Below, one piece after another: positions 1 through 8,931 of a DNA stretch of 64,000 bases; within the stretch, counting starts at the first letter, position 1, and each line of letters starts with the position of its first letter. Below the pieces are notes generated by a model. The model was not told where the DNA came from. It searched no databases and saw only the letters and a program-made list of their open reading frames with translations. The position numbers were made by a program, and so were the translations under genes. The stretch lies in assembly GCF_021390495.1 (NCBI RefSeq), contig NZ_JAJEJP010000001.1:806001-870000 (forward strand). The letters are read 5' to 3'. The stretch comes from Paraburkholderia sp. ZP32-5. GTDB taxonomy: Bacteria > Pseudomonadota > Gammaproteobacteria > Burkholderiales > Burkholderiaceae.

Positions 1-398
1 CGACATTCCTGCGCGGCGGTATCAAGTCGAAGGTACTGGAGGCGATCTCGTTCGGTTGCCCGCCGGTTGGCAATGACGCGTCGTACGAAGGTCTGAATTT
101 CGATGACGAAGCGCTGGCAATGGATGAAGGGCGACTGCAGCGCTTTCTCGCCGATCCCTTTGCGGATCTCAATGATGTGATGGAAGCGGCGACGCGGTTT
201 GCAGCGTTCTGCGAACGCAACTTCAGCATGCCGGTGTTCGCGCACCGGTGGGGCGATCTGCTGCGTCCGATGTATGTTCCGGAGACGGAGACCGGTGTCG
301 TCATCGGCGAAGGCCAGTTGTCCGCAATTCCGATAGAGACTGGTGCAGCGCAGTACCCTGCCACGCAGCCGGTGAAGCGGGCTAGTGTGTCACGGTGA
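1..398 (+). CDS. Glycosyltransferase (GT4-like), C-terminal fragment
   Basis: This is the 3' end of a gene that starts before the window; the frame is open from base 3 to the TGA at 396-398. The translation begins with a segment containing GGIKSKVLEAISFGCPPV. That matches the donor-nucleotide-binding region of GT4/GT1-type glycosyltransferases, where a K-x-x-E-A-x-x-x-G-x-P pattern precedes the last helices. An in-frame ATG at 120 is internal and is unlikely to be the true start. The gene probably adds a sugar to a surface glycan, which fits the carbohydrate genes that follow. The acceptor, the donor and the full length cannot be judged. A strong hairpin terminator lies about 60 bp after the stop. 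Confidence 0.7.
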   Translation, partial: TFLRGGIKSKVLEAISFGCPPVGNDASYEGLNFDDEALAMDEGRLQRFLADPFADLNDVMEAATRFAAFCERNFSMPVFAHRWGDLLRPMYVPETETGVVIGEGQLSAIPIETGAAQYPATQPVKRASVSR

Positions 399-459
399 GG
401 GTTGAGAGGACGCTGGAAACTCGAGCGCGATCGTTTTGACCAGGTAGTCCTGTAAGTAC

Positions 460-493
460 AAACGCCCCGCATGCGAAAGCATGTGGGGCGTTT
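460..493 (+). terminator. Intrinsic terminator after the glycosyltransferase
   Basis: A 15-bp stem (460-474 paired with 479-493, one G-T wobble) closes on a GAAA tetraloop. The stem starts with AAA and ends with TTT, and the sequence after it is T-rich. It sits 61 bp after the upstream stop codon and probably ends that transcription unit. The arms are nearly symmetrical, so it could work in both directions. Confidence 0.85.
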
Positions 494-1878
494 GTCGTTT
501 TGGGCTGGTTGCCTTTCGATATCCGCTGTCGCCAGGCGGAAAAAGGCATAGTGTATTAATCGGACGAAGTAAGGTGTAATGTGCGGGAATAAAAACGATT
601 TCAATTCTCAGGGTTTGGCGGGATTTGGCTATCGTTCTTGAGTGAATTAAAAAGAATCGTTTCAGGGAATTATTCATTAATTATCAAATTGTGCAATTTG
701 GGGCCGAGATATTTTTATTATTATCAGTGGATCTATCATGTCATACGTCACGATGGGAATGAATTTTGCGCACCACTTTGAGTGAGGCAAGGCGTGATAG
801 GAATATACCGACGTGATGGCTATTTATTACTATCGCGTCATTGGCTGATGGCGACGTATCAAAATTAACACGTGTGCATAGCGATTTGCCCTCGGAAATT
901 GCTGTCTCTTATCGGCTGATTTTCGCCGCCAGTTCCTCTATTGCGTCCATAGCGGGGTTGATGCACTCGGATGAGTCCTTGCTCCTGTGCTGGCGGCGAG
1001 GCCGCCTGCGTGGCCTGTAGCCGGCATGCTGATGGCGTTGTCGGGCTCGTCTTTCATCGCGCCGCTGAATTTCCCTGTACGGTTTATCTTTAACGATTTC
1101 CGGGCTGTATTTTTTAAGCGGTGCGCTGCTATTCGAGTGCAGCGAGGGAAAGGGAGTTTTTTCCTATTTGCGTGATTGAGCTGACCGTATTGTCGACTTC
1201 CCGTGTTGATGCGTTTATCGAATGTTGTCTGGCCTATCGTTTAATTGACAGTGGAGACTGAGAGGGTAATTGAAAATAAAATCTCTGTTTATTGTTGGCA
1301 TCTCGTTTTTCTAGAGATGTCTTTATCTTAATCTATTTATTGCATTGTCTTGCGTTAAGCTCCGTGTACGTGGAGCTATACAAGGTATTGAAATCGGATC
1401 ACAACTCGAATGGTGCCGCTCAACTGATTCCCGCTACCTCCGCTAACTCGCCTGCCGGCGGTTTGATGAACGCGTTGATCGCAAAGAAGATCTTCCTTGC
1501 TTCGCAAAGCATGTGTCAGCGGAAGGCGAAGAGATCCGTGCAACGCGCCTGACACCGTGTCGTACGTCGCTATCCTGGTGAGCACCGGCGTGGACGCACG
1601 GCCACCCCGCGAAAGTACTCCTGAGTCGCGCCGGCGAATTGGAATCGGCGCAACGAGGCATCTGTTTCGAGCTTATATCGCAACGCAAGGGTGAAAAGAA
1701 AAAGATCAAAGCTTTGTATCTGCTATTGCGTAGCAGCAATTATCCAGAGCATTTAAAAATCACGACAATCATACGTAGCAACCGCGCAGAAGTAGCGATA
1801 TGGGTGTTATCGAACAGATGGCCAACATCGGTATTTTTAAGATAACAACATTGTGGTCGGAACAACATTGGAGGAGAC
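494..1878. other. AT-rich intergenic region without recognisable genes
   Basis: About 1.4 kb lies between the terminator and the dioxygenase gene, and its A+T is clearly higher than that of the surrounding genes. Short open frames occur, but none has a convincing ribosome site, codon use like the neighbours, or a recognisable domain. The part next to 1879 presumably carries the promoter of the dioxygenase gene. AT-rich gaps like this are typical of horizontally acquired, xenogeneically silenced surface-polysaccharide DNA in Burkholderiaceae; that reading is inference. Confidence 0.6.
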
Positions 1879-2808
1879 ATGCAAACAAACTTTTCCCTTC
1901 CCGACCGTCTCGAACAAAACAGCTTACTCACCGATCAGATTGCCGCTCTTTGGGAGCGAGGCTTCGGTTCGTTTGAGAACATTGCTTCCCTTCATGAAAT
2001 CGCGGAGTTAAAAAGCATCTGCGAGCGGCTTATTTTCGCCGGTAAAGGTGCGCGAGAGGGCGCGTTGTTCGATTTCGTCGGTGACAATCCTCTTGCTTCG
2101 ACCGGTCTGACTCAATTGAGTATGCCGAGCAACTTCAACCAGCGGTTGCGCCGGACCAATTATCACAAGCGTCTCGAAGTTCTCGCGAAGCAGGTTCTGG
2201 GTCCGCAGGCGCGCTTTGCCGGCGATCACCTGTTCTATAAGCCGCCTGTCGCCGGCCCCGAGACCCCGTGGCATCAGGACGAAGCGTTTCACGATCCGCG
2301 CTTCAACTACAAGGAGGTGAGCTTCTGGCTACCTCTGCAGCCGGCGACAATCGAAAACGGCTGTCTTCGGTTTATTCCGGGTTCGCACCGCTGGGCCGTT
2401 CAGCCTCACAGAAAGATTCCGGGTAAGGAGCGCTCTCACGGCATTGAGTGCTATGACGGATTCGATCCCGACGACGCGATCTTCTGCCCCGTGCCCGTCG
2501 GCGGATGCACCGTTCATCTGGGGCGTACGTTGCATGGCGCGGGACCGAATGTCACCGAAACCGCGCGCTTTGCCTATGTCGTCGTTTTCGATATTCCGGC
2601 TACCGTTTCGACGGAACACCGCGAGTTCAGCTGGCTCGATCAGAAGACGACGCGCGACGAGATTGAGGACAAGTGGATGCGGGGCCGCGGGAAAGTGGTC
2701 GCGTTGTATCGCCGCGTGATGCGACGCAATAACCTCGATCCGCATCGCCTTTACTTCGGGTTGAAACGCCGTTGGTGGTCATTGGTGCAGGGGCGCAAGC
2801 GCATATAG
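1879..2808 (+). CDS. Phytanoyl-CoA dioxygenase (PhyH) family protein
   Basis: A 309-residue Fe(II)/2-oxoglutarate-dependent oxygenase of the PhyH family. The metal-binding facial triad is visible as H132-x-D134 (in WHQDEAF) and distal H219 (in TLHGAGPN). R230 is placed to bind the 2-oxoglutarate carboxylate. The double-stranded beta-helix core runs from about residue 115 to 240 and includes the GCLRFIPGSH segment common in this family. A GGAGGAG ribosome site sits 2 bp before ATG, unusually close, but no better start is seen. There is no signal peptide, so it should be cytoplasmic. Family members hydroxylate very varied small molecules or sugar derivatives; neighbouring glycan genes suggest, without proof, modification of a glycan precursor or a secondary metabolite. 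Confidence 0.85.
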   Translation: MQTNFSLPDRLEQNSLLTDQIAALWERGFGSFENIASLHEIAELKSICERLIFAGKGAREGALFDFVGDNPLASTGLTQLSMPSNFNQRLRRTNYHKRLEVLAKQVLGPQARFAGDHLFYKPPVAGPETPWHQDEAFHDPRFNYKEVSFWLPLQPATIENGCLRFIPGSHRWAVQPHRKIPGKERSHGIECYDGFDPDDAIFCPVPVGGCTVHLGRTLHGAGPNVTETARFAYVVVFDIPATVSTEHREFSWLDQKTTRDEIEDKWMRGRGKVVALYRRVMRRNNLDPHRLYFGLKRRWWSLVQGRKRI

Positions 2809-3159
2809 TGCTTTGCCTGTCGCTGGATTTGGTTAGTTGGCAACTGATTGTTTTCCTCTTTTTCTCGTCCGGCAACGAATCGACGGGTAGCGCGCTGGCA
2901 CGCGCGTCACGTGGTTCCGCGCAACACCTTTGTGGACGAGCGTAGGTAAAGCGTGTCGTTACGAGCAAAGACTCGTGTCTTCGTTGTTCGAACAAAGAGT
3001 CCGCTATCGGGCGCCGATTTTTCGGCGCTGGGGATGCCATTGCCTTCGAGTTCTGCGCGATGTAGTACTCGCCGCTTTGACTTGTCGTCGATGGAATTGA
3101 AAAGCAAGGTGGGTGGTGCTCGGTCAATTCGATACATCACACACCCACCTTCCGCTTTG
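2809..3159. other. Intergenic gap between convergent genes
   Basis: About 350 bp lies between the plus-strand dioxygenase gene and the minus-strand glycosyltransferase gene. An open frame crosses it on the plus strand but runs on as antisense to the glycosyltransferase, so it is a shadow. I see no clear terminator hairpin or RNA gene. Confidence 0.4.
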
Positions 3160-4371
3160 TCAGCCCCGAAACGCACGAAGCAGAATGTGATGCAAGCGGG
3201 TGGCCACCACGTCGGTCGAGTACTGCAATGCGTTGGTCTTGCCGCGCGCTCTCAATTCACTCATCCGGGAAGGGAAGTCCGCGAGATTACTGATTGCTGC
3301 GGCCCATTCGTCGGGATTGGTCGGATTGGGCACGGCGAGGAACGAGTCACCCATGGAGCCTCGAAACACGGGGATGTCCGATGCGATGACGGGCGTTCCC
3401 GCCATTTGTGCCTCGATCACGGTGCGGCCAAAGCCTTCGTGCAGCGTCGCCGAGACGTAGATGTCCGCGGCTTGATAAAAGTACCCGAGGTCTTGCTCGG
3501 ATACGGAGTCGGCAAAGTGAGCGCGAACGCCGGATGATTCGGCGAGCGTTTTGCATTCCATTCGATTGGCGGTGTTGAAAGCCTTGCCTACCCGAATGAT
3601 CATCAGATCTTTGCGCGCCAGTTTGGCCAGTGCTTTGAACAGCGTCAGATTGTTCTTGCGGGTTTCGTCGGAGCCGACATTCAGTAGCACCAGTGCATCG
3701 CCGATATCCAGCCCGAAGCGCTCTTTCAGGATTGCCCTTGCCTGAGCGCGAGTCTCACTCGGTGTCGCCTTGGCAAGCGGTGCATATTTGTTTTCGAATG
3801 GACAGGGTACGATTTGCACCAGCTCCGGCTTGACGGGGGCAGCCTCGATCAGATCCTGCGCGGCCGAGTCGGCTTCGACGAGAACGAGATCGGCCTTCGG
3901 CGCTAATGGAAGAAGCGTCTTCACATAAAGCGACTTGAGCTTCTCCACCATGCCGCGAGCGTGCCCCGGAATCTGCACGTGATGGAACATCAGGCAGACC
4001 CGGCCACCGGCGAGATGGATGATCGGAATCATGAAGCTCAGATCTTCCTGGTAGAGGATGATCATGTCGCATGAGCGTGCTTCGCGGATCGCGCGCAACG
4101 GATACAGCACCAGTTGAGTCCAGTAGCGCTTGAACGAGCGAGGCTGCGCATCGATGTCGACAGTTTCAACGCGGAAGTTCGTGTACTTCCTTAGCCCGGC
4201 CGCCAGTTCGAGACTATGCTGGCCCACTCCGGTCAGGCTGCTTGGCCTTGGACCCATGAACCACACGATTCGCGCGCCGGCAGTCGCGTTCGACGCGGCG
4301 TTTTCTTGCGGAGCCGTCTTATTCAACTTGGCCGCTGCTTCGCTCCCGGACAGATCGGAGAAAAGTTTCAT
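3160..4371 (-). CDS. GT4-family glycosyltransferase
   Basis: A 403-residue GT-B fold glycosyltransferase. The N-terminal acceptor domain carries the loop GPRPSSLTGVGQHS. The C-terminal domain has the strand LNVGSDETRKNN and the EX7E nucleotide-sugar motif (E312 and E320, in EGFGRTVIE), followed by AGTPVIASDIPVFRG. I place the start at 4371 because AGGA lies 7 bp before that ATG; the frame stays open to 4632 but that extension has no ribosome site and odd composition. Retaining GT4 enzymes transfer a sugar from a nucleotide donor to a glycan or lipid on the cytoplasmic side of the inner membrane. The specificity is unknown. It stands alone, 626 bp downstream of the FAD oxidoreductase gene on the same strand. 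Confidence 0.85.
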   Translation of the reverse strand: MKLFSDLSGSEAAAKLNKTAPQENAASNATAGARIVWFMGPRPSSLTGVGQHSLELAAGLRKYTNFRVETVDIDAQPRSFKRYWTQLVLYPLRAIREARSCDMIILYQEDLSFMIPIIHLAGGRVCLMFHHVQIPGHARGMVEKLKSLYVKTLLPLAPKADLVLVEADSAAQDLIEAAPVKPELVQIVPCPFENKYAPLAKATPSETRAQARAILKERFGLDIGDALVLLNVGSDETRKNNLTLFKALAKLARKDLMIIRVGKAFNTANRMECKTLAESSGVRAHFADSVSEQDLGYFYQAADIYVSATLHEGFGRTVIEAQMAGTPVIASDIPVFRGSMGDSFLAVPNPTNPDEWAAAISNLADFPSRMSELRARGKTNALQYSTDVVATRLHHILLRAFRG

Positions 4372-4997
4372 GGATATTCCTGGCGAAGATAAGGTGTATG
4401 GGCCGTTGAGCGAACGGCGGCATATCGCTGACGGATCTTCATTTCGTCGGTGCTCCGGGCAGACGTTCGCTTGCTGCCCTGAATGGAGTAACGAGAGCCG
4501 AAGTCTTCCGAATACCTTGCTGTCGATCCCCGTGTATTTGCACGAAGCGTGAAGCATGCCTTTGCATAGCCATGTGTACCGCTTGCGGACATACGCGATG
4601 GGCTTCCAGCATTCGGCCTTGTTTGCATTCATTCATCGAGTTGTGACGCGAACCCTCAGACTGATACTGCCCGCCGTCGTCGTCGTGCTCCGTTCGTTAG
4701 TTCACAGAGTAATTGCTGTGCCGATGCTGCAACCCAAGAGTTGAATGTTTAGACAGCGGCCCGATTGAGCGAACGCGAATGTATTAAGGTCGAGAGGAAG
4801 AGTGGGAAGAAGAGCCTTCGTTGCGAAGTAGATCGCACGGGCTTGATGGGTAAAGCACGCGGCAGTGACGCATGCTAATAGACCGCGTCGTCGCCAGGCG
4901 GTGAAGCGTCGAATGCGGGTCGTCGAAAGACCCTTGCAAGCAGGGTTTCAATCGAGGAGCCCGCTGGACGTTCGCCGATCGCTGACGATCGGCGGTT
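4372..4997. other. Intergenic gap upstream of the GT4 gene
   Basis: This 626-bp gap separates two minus-strand genes. The open frame of the glycosyltransferase continues upstream to 4632, but the translation there looks non-coding. The promoter of the glycosyltransferase should lie here. No RNA gene or repeat is evident. Confidence 0.4.
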
Positions 4998-6512
4998 TCA
5001 GCTTTGCGGAGCCATCGCCAGATTGGGTCCGTCGTATGCGGATAACTCCGGCAACGCGTGCGAGCCGGCCGCGCTTTCGTGCGACGCAACGTCGGCTTCG
5101 TGTGCGAACGGTACGGTCGCCAACGCCTCGAGCACCCCATTCATAACCCGCCCGCCGAAGTCATGATGAAATGCCCATACGCCATAAATGCGGCCGCGGA
5201 ATGCCGCTTCGAATCCGGTCTCGCGGCGGATCTGCTCGTCCGGACGGAACCCCGAACCGAGTCCAAAAGAGAACAACCCCCGCACTGCTTTGCCGCTGGC
5301 ATCGAATGGGCATCCGTATTTGTCGGAGACCACTCCTCCCTGGCCCAGTTGCAGTGAAATCGGCCTGTCGTAATGATCGACGAGTGTCGACATGTTGGGA
5401 CCATACCCGGCGCCGTGGATAACGGCGATGGAGTCCCTCAGGTATTCGCGTGCGCGCGACCGGGCGGCCTCGCTCGAATACGCGGCAATCAGTTCGACGC
5501 GAGGCTTCGCAGCCGGTATATGGCCGCTAGCCATGATTGAGCGCGCAATGTCAAAAGCCCGATAGCGCAGACCACCGGCACGGTTGACTCGCTTGGTGAC
5601 CGGGCAGACGTCGTTCACTTCGTCGACCTCGTAACCATCGGCCCGTGCTTCTTCGACGGTTTCGAAAAACAGGCGGACCTGTGACCGATGAATCACGGCA
5701 ATTTCATCCAGACCTTCGTTTCCCAACTCCATCGCCAGGCGGTCGACAACCGTGAATGCACTATGCGACCCACCGATAACCGTCAACCGGTTCGGACGAC
5801 GCGTTTCCCGTTGTGAGAAGTCGCGCTTGAATTCGGCGATCAATTGCGCGGTCGTCAGACTGAGCACGTCATCGGACACATAGGATCGGGTGCCCGCGTT
5901 GAGCGGCGGCAGCCGCAGTCCTCGACACAACTGGTCGATTTCTCCGACACGTTGCTGCCCACCCAGATTCATCACGACAGTGTCGCTCGACACCGTACTG
6001 ACCGAGGTTGGATCGTTCACATCGTGATAGACGATTTCGAAGCCGCCGCTTTCAAGGCGCCGTATCTTGTCGATCTCGTGGCCACGCAATACGGTGACGT
6101 TGTAACGCGCGCTCAGGTAAGCGAGGAGTTGCTCGGTTGCCTGTGCAAGCAATGCACCTGCGTCGGCGAGACTCGGCGGCCCATCGGCCGCCTCGATCAT
6201 GCGCTTGTGCAGCGGCGAGTTCTGTCGAAGATCGGCAAACACTTCCTGAAAGTTTTCATGTTCGAGGCAAGCGAGAAAGGTATTGCCTACAGTATTACCG
6301 GTGACATTTACATATTCGCCCAGCTTGCCCGCCCCGAGCTCGGTACGTTTGTCGATGATCAAAAGGCCATTCCTCGCGATCTCCGGCAAGTTCCCCGTTT
6401 TGAAAGCATGAAATAAAAAGCCCATCCCCGACGGACCTGCTCCGCAAACGGCGCAAGAGAACTTTGCCCGTGCGATCCGGCCGATGGACGGTACATGTGA
6501 AGTGTGATTCAC
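4998..6512 (-). CDS. FAD/NAD(P)-binding oxidoreductase
   Basis: A flavoprotein of about 504 residues with two Rossmann dinucleotide folds. The FAD site is GAGPSGMG at residues 24-31 and the NAD(P)H site is GGSHSA at about 247-252. The arrangement resembles lysine/ornithine N-monooxygenases and related FAD-dependent oxidoreductases. A C-terminal segment (GLFSFGLGSGFRPDEQ) looks like the closing FAD-binding region. I choose the GTG at 6512: AGGGAGAAG lies 6 bp before it and it puts the FAD motif near the N-terminus. An ATG at 6623 in the same frame adds 37 residues but has no ribosome site. The substrate is unknown. Neighbours are carbohydrate enzymes, so oxidation of a sugar nucleotide or a natural product is possible; the family assignment is secure, the role is not. 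Confidence 0.8.
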   Translation of the reverse strand: MNHTSHVPSIGRIARAKFSCAVCGAGPSGMGFLFHAFKTGNLPEIARNGLLIIDKRTELGAGKLGEYVNVTGNTVGNTFLACLEHENFQEVFADLRQNSPLHKRMIEAADGPPSLADAGALLAQATEQLLAYLSARYNVTVLRGHEIDKIRRLESGGFEIVYHDVNDPTSVSTVSSDTVVMNLGGQQRVGEIDQLCRGLRLPPLNAGTRSYVSDDVLSLTTAQLIAEFKRDFSQRETRRPNRLTVIGGSHSAFTVVDRLAMELGNEGLDEIAVIHRSQVRLFFETVEEARADGYEVDEVNDVCPVTKRVNRAGGLRYRAFDIARSIMASGHIPAAKPRVELIAAYSSEAARSRAREYLRDSIAVIHGAGYGPNMSTLVDHYDRPISLQLGQGGVVSDKYGCPFDASGKAVRGLFSFGLGSGFRPDEQIRRETGFEAAFRGRIYGVWAFHHDFGGRVMNGVLEALATVPFAHEADVASHESAAGSHALPELSAYDGPNLAMAPQS

Positions 6513-7476
6513 GTTGGTCTTCTCCCTAAGCGCGCTTACTATCACTTCTAATGTCGTACGAAAGGAGATCTTCGTTCTGTTCGCCGCCGCACCGAACACA
6601 CTACGTAGACGCATCACCTTCATCGATCGACTAGTCTTGCAATGTCAAAAACTATTTGCCCCGAGGTAACAAGTAGCGTTGTCGCTCGCTCGCGCAGACT
6701 TCAGTCGATAGCAATCAAAGAACATGGCGACGAACTTCCCGAGCTTCTCGATCGTTCGTTGAGGATATGACGAGAGGCCGATCTCAATACTGGCTTCAAA
6801 AGTACTATGTCGGGACTGTGGTGCCGTTGTCGCGTAAGAGCATCGGACGCTGAAGGCCACGCACATTGATCCGCTTCACGGGAATGCGAAGCAATAGTTC
6901 TGCCTGCTTTGCAGCCAGGGTTCCTGCATCAATAGTGTTGCGCAATGGGGCTGGTGCTGTGTGGGTTGCAGCACCAAAGGAGGAAAGAGAAGGCCGATTT
7001 AACAATTCAGCTCTGCGAGGTTGAGCGAGAGCAATTTATTGCTGCGCAGCGGACGGACGTATACGGAGTCGTCGCGCGCGTTGCCAGCTCGACGAGCGTC
7101 GAAGTGACCGATTTCTCTTAAGGAAGGGGAGTTTGGCCGCAATCAAACAGCCGGGGTTGCGTTACTACTTCTGAACTGGTGCATTCGCCGCTGTGCTGCG
7201 AAGCGGACTATGAAGCTTGCGCCGCAATTTTGCATTCGCGGCCGCTGTTGATACTTTCGAGGATTACTTCTTACGGATTCCCATCCGTATGCAGGTACCT
7301 CGCCTTCCGCCGGCGTTTGACGTTGTCGCTGGTTGTTTTTGGAGGAAGAGGGAAGAAGACTGACGTGTGCATTGTTCAGCCGCTTCCCTCCAGACACTTT
7401 GACAGCCAGTCAACTACCGGACACGAAGCACCACGTGGCTCATACGATGCCATGCCACGCGGTGCGAACGCGACGC
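6513..7476. other. Intergenic gap, no gene recognised
   Basis: About 960 bp lies between two minus-strand genes. The end nearest 6512 holds the ribosome site and should hold the promoter of the FAD oxidoreductase. Short frames on both strands have no ribosome sites and no recognisable domains. A dyad with arms CGTGGC and GCCACG near 7430-7460 follows the glycosidase stop codon but has no T-run, so I do not call it a terminator. Confidence 0.4.
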
Positions 7477-8931
7477 TTAATTGACCGTGATGGCCGACGA
7501 AAGGTTGTTCTTGATGAACGGCTTGCCAACGGCCTTGACGTAGTAGGTACCCGCGGCGGTTACCGGAATCGACGTCGTGTTGGCCGGGTAGCTCACCTGG
7601 CTCCACGCCGAGTTGTTGAAACTCCACAACTCCAGATGGTCCAGCGTGCTCGTGTTCGAAGGCGCAACCGTGATCGTGCGGCCGCTCACCGAAGTCTTCA
7701 TCGTCAGACAGTTATCGACACCCGTCTCGAGCGGCGTACCTTCGTAGTAGTCATCCCAGGTCGCCAGTTGGAGGAAGGGAAGCTGCTTGGCCGAGTTGTA
7801 GTACTGGTTGATCTTGGTGAAGCCGTCCAGCCACGTCTGACCGCATTGCTGGTTGACGTATTCCTGACCATCCCACGACGCGTATTGCGAGTTGAAGCCC
7901 TTGTACGCGCCCATCATCGCGATTTCCGACGGGTGTTGATTTGCGCGGGTCATGAAGTCGTCCATGTCCGACAGATTGGGCGGCGACACATTTTGCGAAG
8001 TCGGGTTCACCCACAGGAACGAACCGCCGCTCTTGGCGATGCCGAATCCGTCAGGCGACGTTGCATTGTCCAGGTGCACGAACTGGACGTTCGGATACGC
8101 GGCCTGAACAGCCGTCCAGTCGATACCGCTTGCTGCCGTCAAGCCGAAATCGCCGACGACAGGCTTGCCGTTATAGGTCAGATACGACGGGTCGCTGAGG
8201 TAGTGCGAGTTGATGTAGCTCATCGCGGACAGCACCTTGGCCTGATTGGTGCCGCTGCCGTTGCCCAGCAGGTTCGCGTCGAGCATGATCGCAAACGTTA
8301 GCTTATCGCCCGACAGCGTTTTGTAATTGTGAATGAGCGGTTGCGAGATCAGCCAGTCCTTGTCGCTGATATCGGTTTGTCCCTGCCAGTCCACCATGAC
8401 GCCGTCGACACCGCGGCTCACGATGTCGGCGAAGAATGCGTTGATGTAAGTCGGGTTGGCGTTCGAGTAGTTGACGTTGACGCCCGTGTCGTTGCCGCCG
8501 TCGAACCAGGGCAGATAGTGCACCAGCACCTTCGTGGTGTTACCCGGGTAGAGCAGCGAGTGAACGTTGACCTTCGAGACGTTGGTCGAGCCAGGCAACG
8601 TGCCGTTCGACAAGCCTGCGAAGGATGCGCTTGCCGAGGTGTTTGCAGGCAACAGCGCCGCTTGTACGGTTGCCGATGCGGGTGCCGACGGGGTCGTCGA
8701 CGGAGTGGAAGGGGTTGCGGGGGTCGAAGGGGTCGAAGGGGTCGAAGTCGAAGTCGAAGTCGAAGTCGAAGTCGAAGTCGAAGGAGCCGAAGAAGTCGAT
8801 GTCGAGCTCGACGATTGCCCATTGTGCCAGTGCGAATGGTGTCCGCGCGCTTGCGCCGAACCCACGACCATGAAAGTGACACAAGCTGCGAGCGTTGCTC
8901 GGGAAAGGTTGGTTTTCAATTTCGGTGACAC
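7477..8931 (-). CDS. Secreted GH99/GH71-like glycoside hydrolase with Ser/Thr-rich linker
   Basis: About 484 residues. The N-terminus is a signal peptide: basic, then a hydrophobic stretch ending GSAQA, then a His-rich segment. A low-complexity linker of Ser-Thr and Pro-Ser-Thr repeats follows, encoded by the microsatellite at 8720-8782. The main domain contains KVLVHYLPWFDGG, DGVMVDWQGQ and LQLATWDDYYEGTPLE, a layout like GH99 and GH71 alpha-glycan endohydrolases (strand beta-1 HYxPW and a late W-x-D-x-x-E-G). The last 80 residues look like a small beta-sandwich. I choose GTG 8931 because AGAGGA lies 8 bp upstream; a GTG at 8988 would spoil the signal peptide. It may trim an extracellular mannan- or glucan-like polymer. 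Family is fairly clear, substrate unknown. Confidence 0.75.
   Translation of the reverse strand: MSPKLKTNLSRATLAACVTFMVVGSAQARGHHSHWHNGQSSSSTSTSSAPSTSTSTSTSTSTSTPSTPSTPATPSTPSTTPSAPASATVQAALLPANTSASASFAGLSNGTLPGSTNVSKVNVHSLLYPGNTTKVLVHYLPWFDGGNDTGVNVNYSNANPTYINAFFADIVSRGVDGVMVDWQGQTDISDKDWLISQPLIHNYKTLSGDKLTFAIMLDANLLGNGSGTNQAKVLSAMSYINSHYLSDPSYLTYNGKPVVGDFGLTAASGIDWTAVQAAYPNVQFVHLDNATSPDGFGIAKSGGSFLWVNPTSQNVSPPNLSDMDDFMTRANQHPSEIAMMGAYKGFNSQYASWDGQEYVNQQCGQTWLDGFTKINQYYNSAKQLPFLQLATWDDYYEGTPLETGVDNCLTMKTSVSGRTITVAPSNTSTLDHLELWSFNNSAWSQVSYPANTTSIPVTAAGTYYVKAVGKPFIKNNLSSAITVN
8720..8782. repeat. In-frame microsatellite: three 9-mers then seven hexamers
   Basis: Three tandem copies of GGGGTCGAA (8720-8746) run directly into seven tandem GTCGAA hexamers (8741-8782, sharing the last unit). 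Read on the minus strand they encode Pro-Ser-Thr and Ser-Thr repeats in the linker of the secreted glycosidase. Unit sizes are multiples of three, so a gain or loss of units would change linker length without breaking the frame. Confidence 0.95.

Noticed and set aside
2953..3537. 194-codon plus-strand frame after the PhyH gene
   Set aside because: More than half is antisense to the GT4 gene and the rest has no ribosome site or domain.
7333..8301. Long plus-strand open frame over the glycosidase gene
   Set aside because: It is antisense to a gene with a signal peptide and clear domain; its translation is Arg/Val-rich, typical of GC-rich shadow frames.
8741..8782. CRISPR-like appearance of the tandem repeats in the glycosidase gene
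   Set aside because: Units are 6 and 9 bp with no spacers and encode a protein linker; it is a microsatellite.
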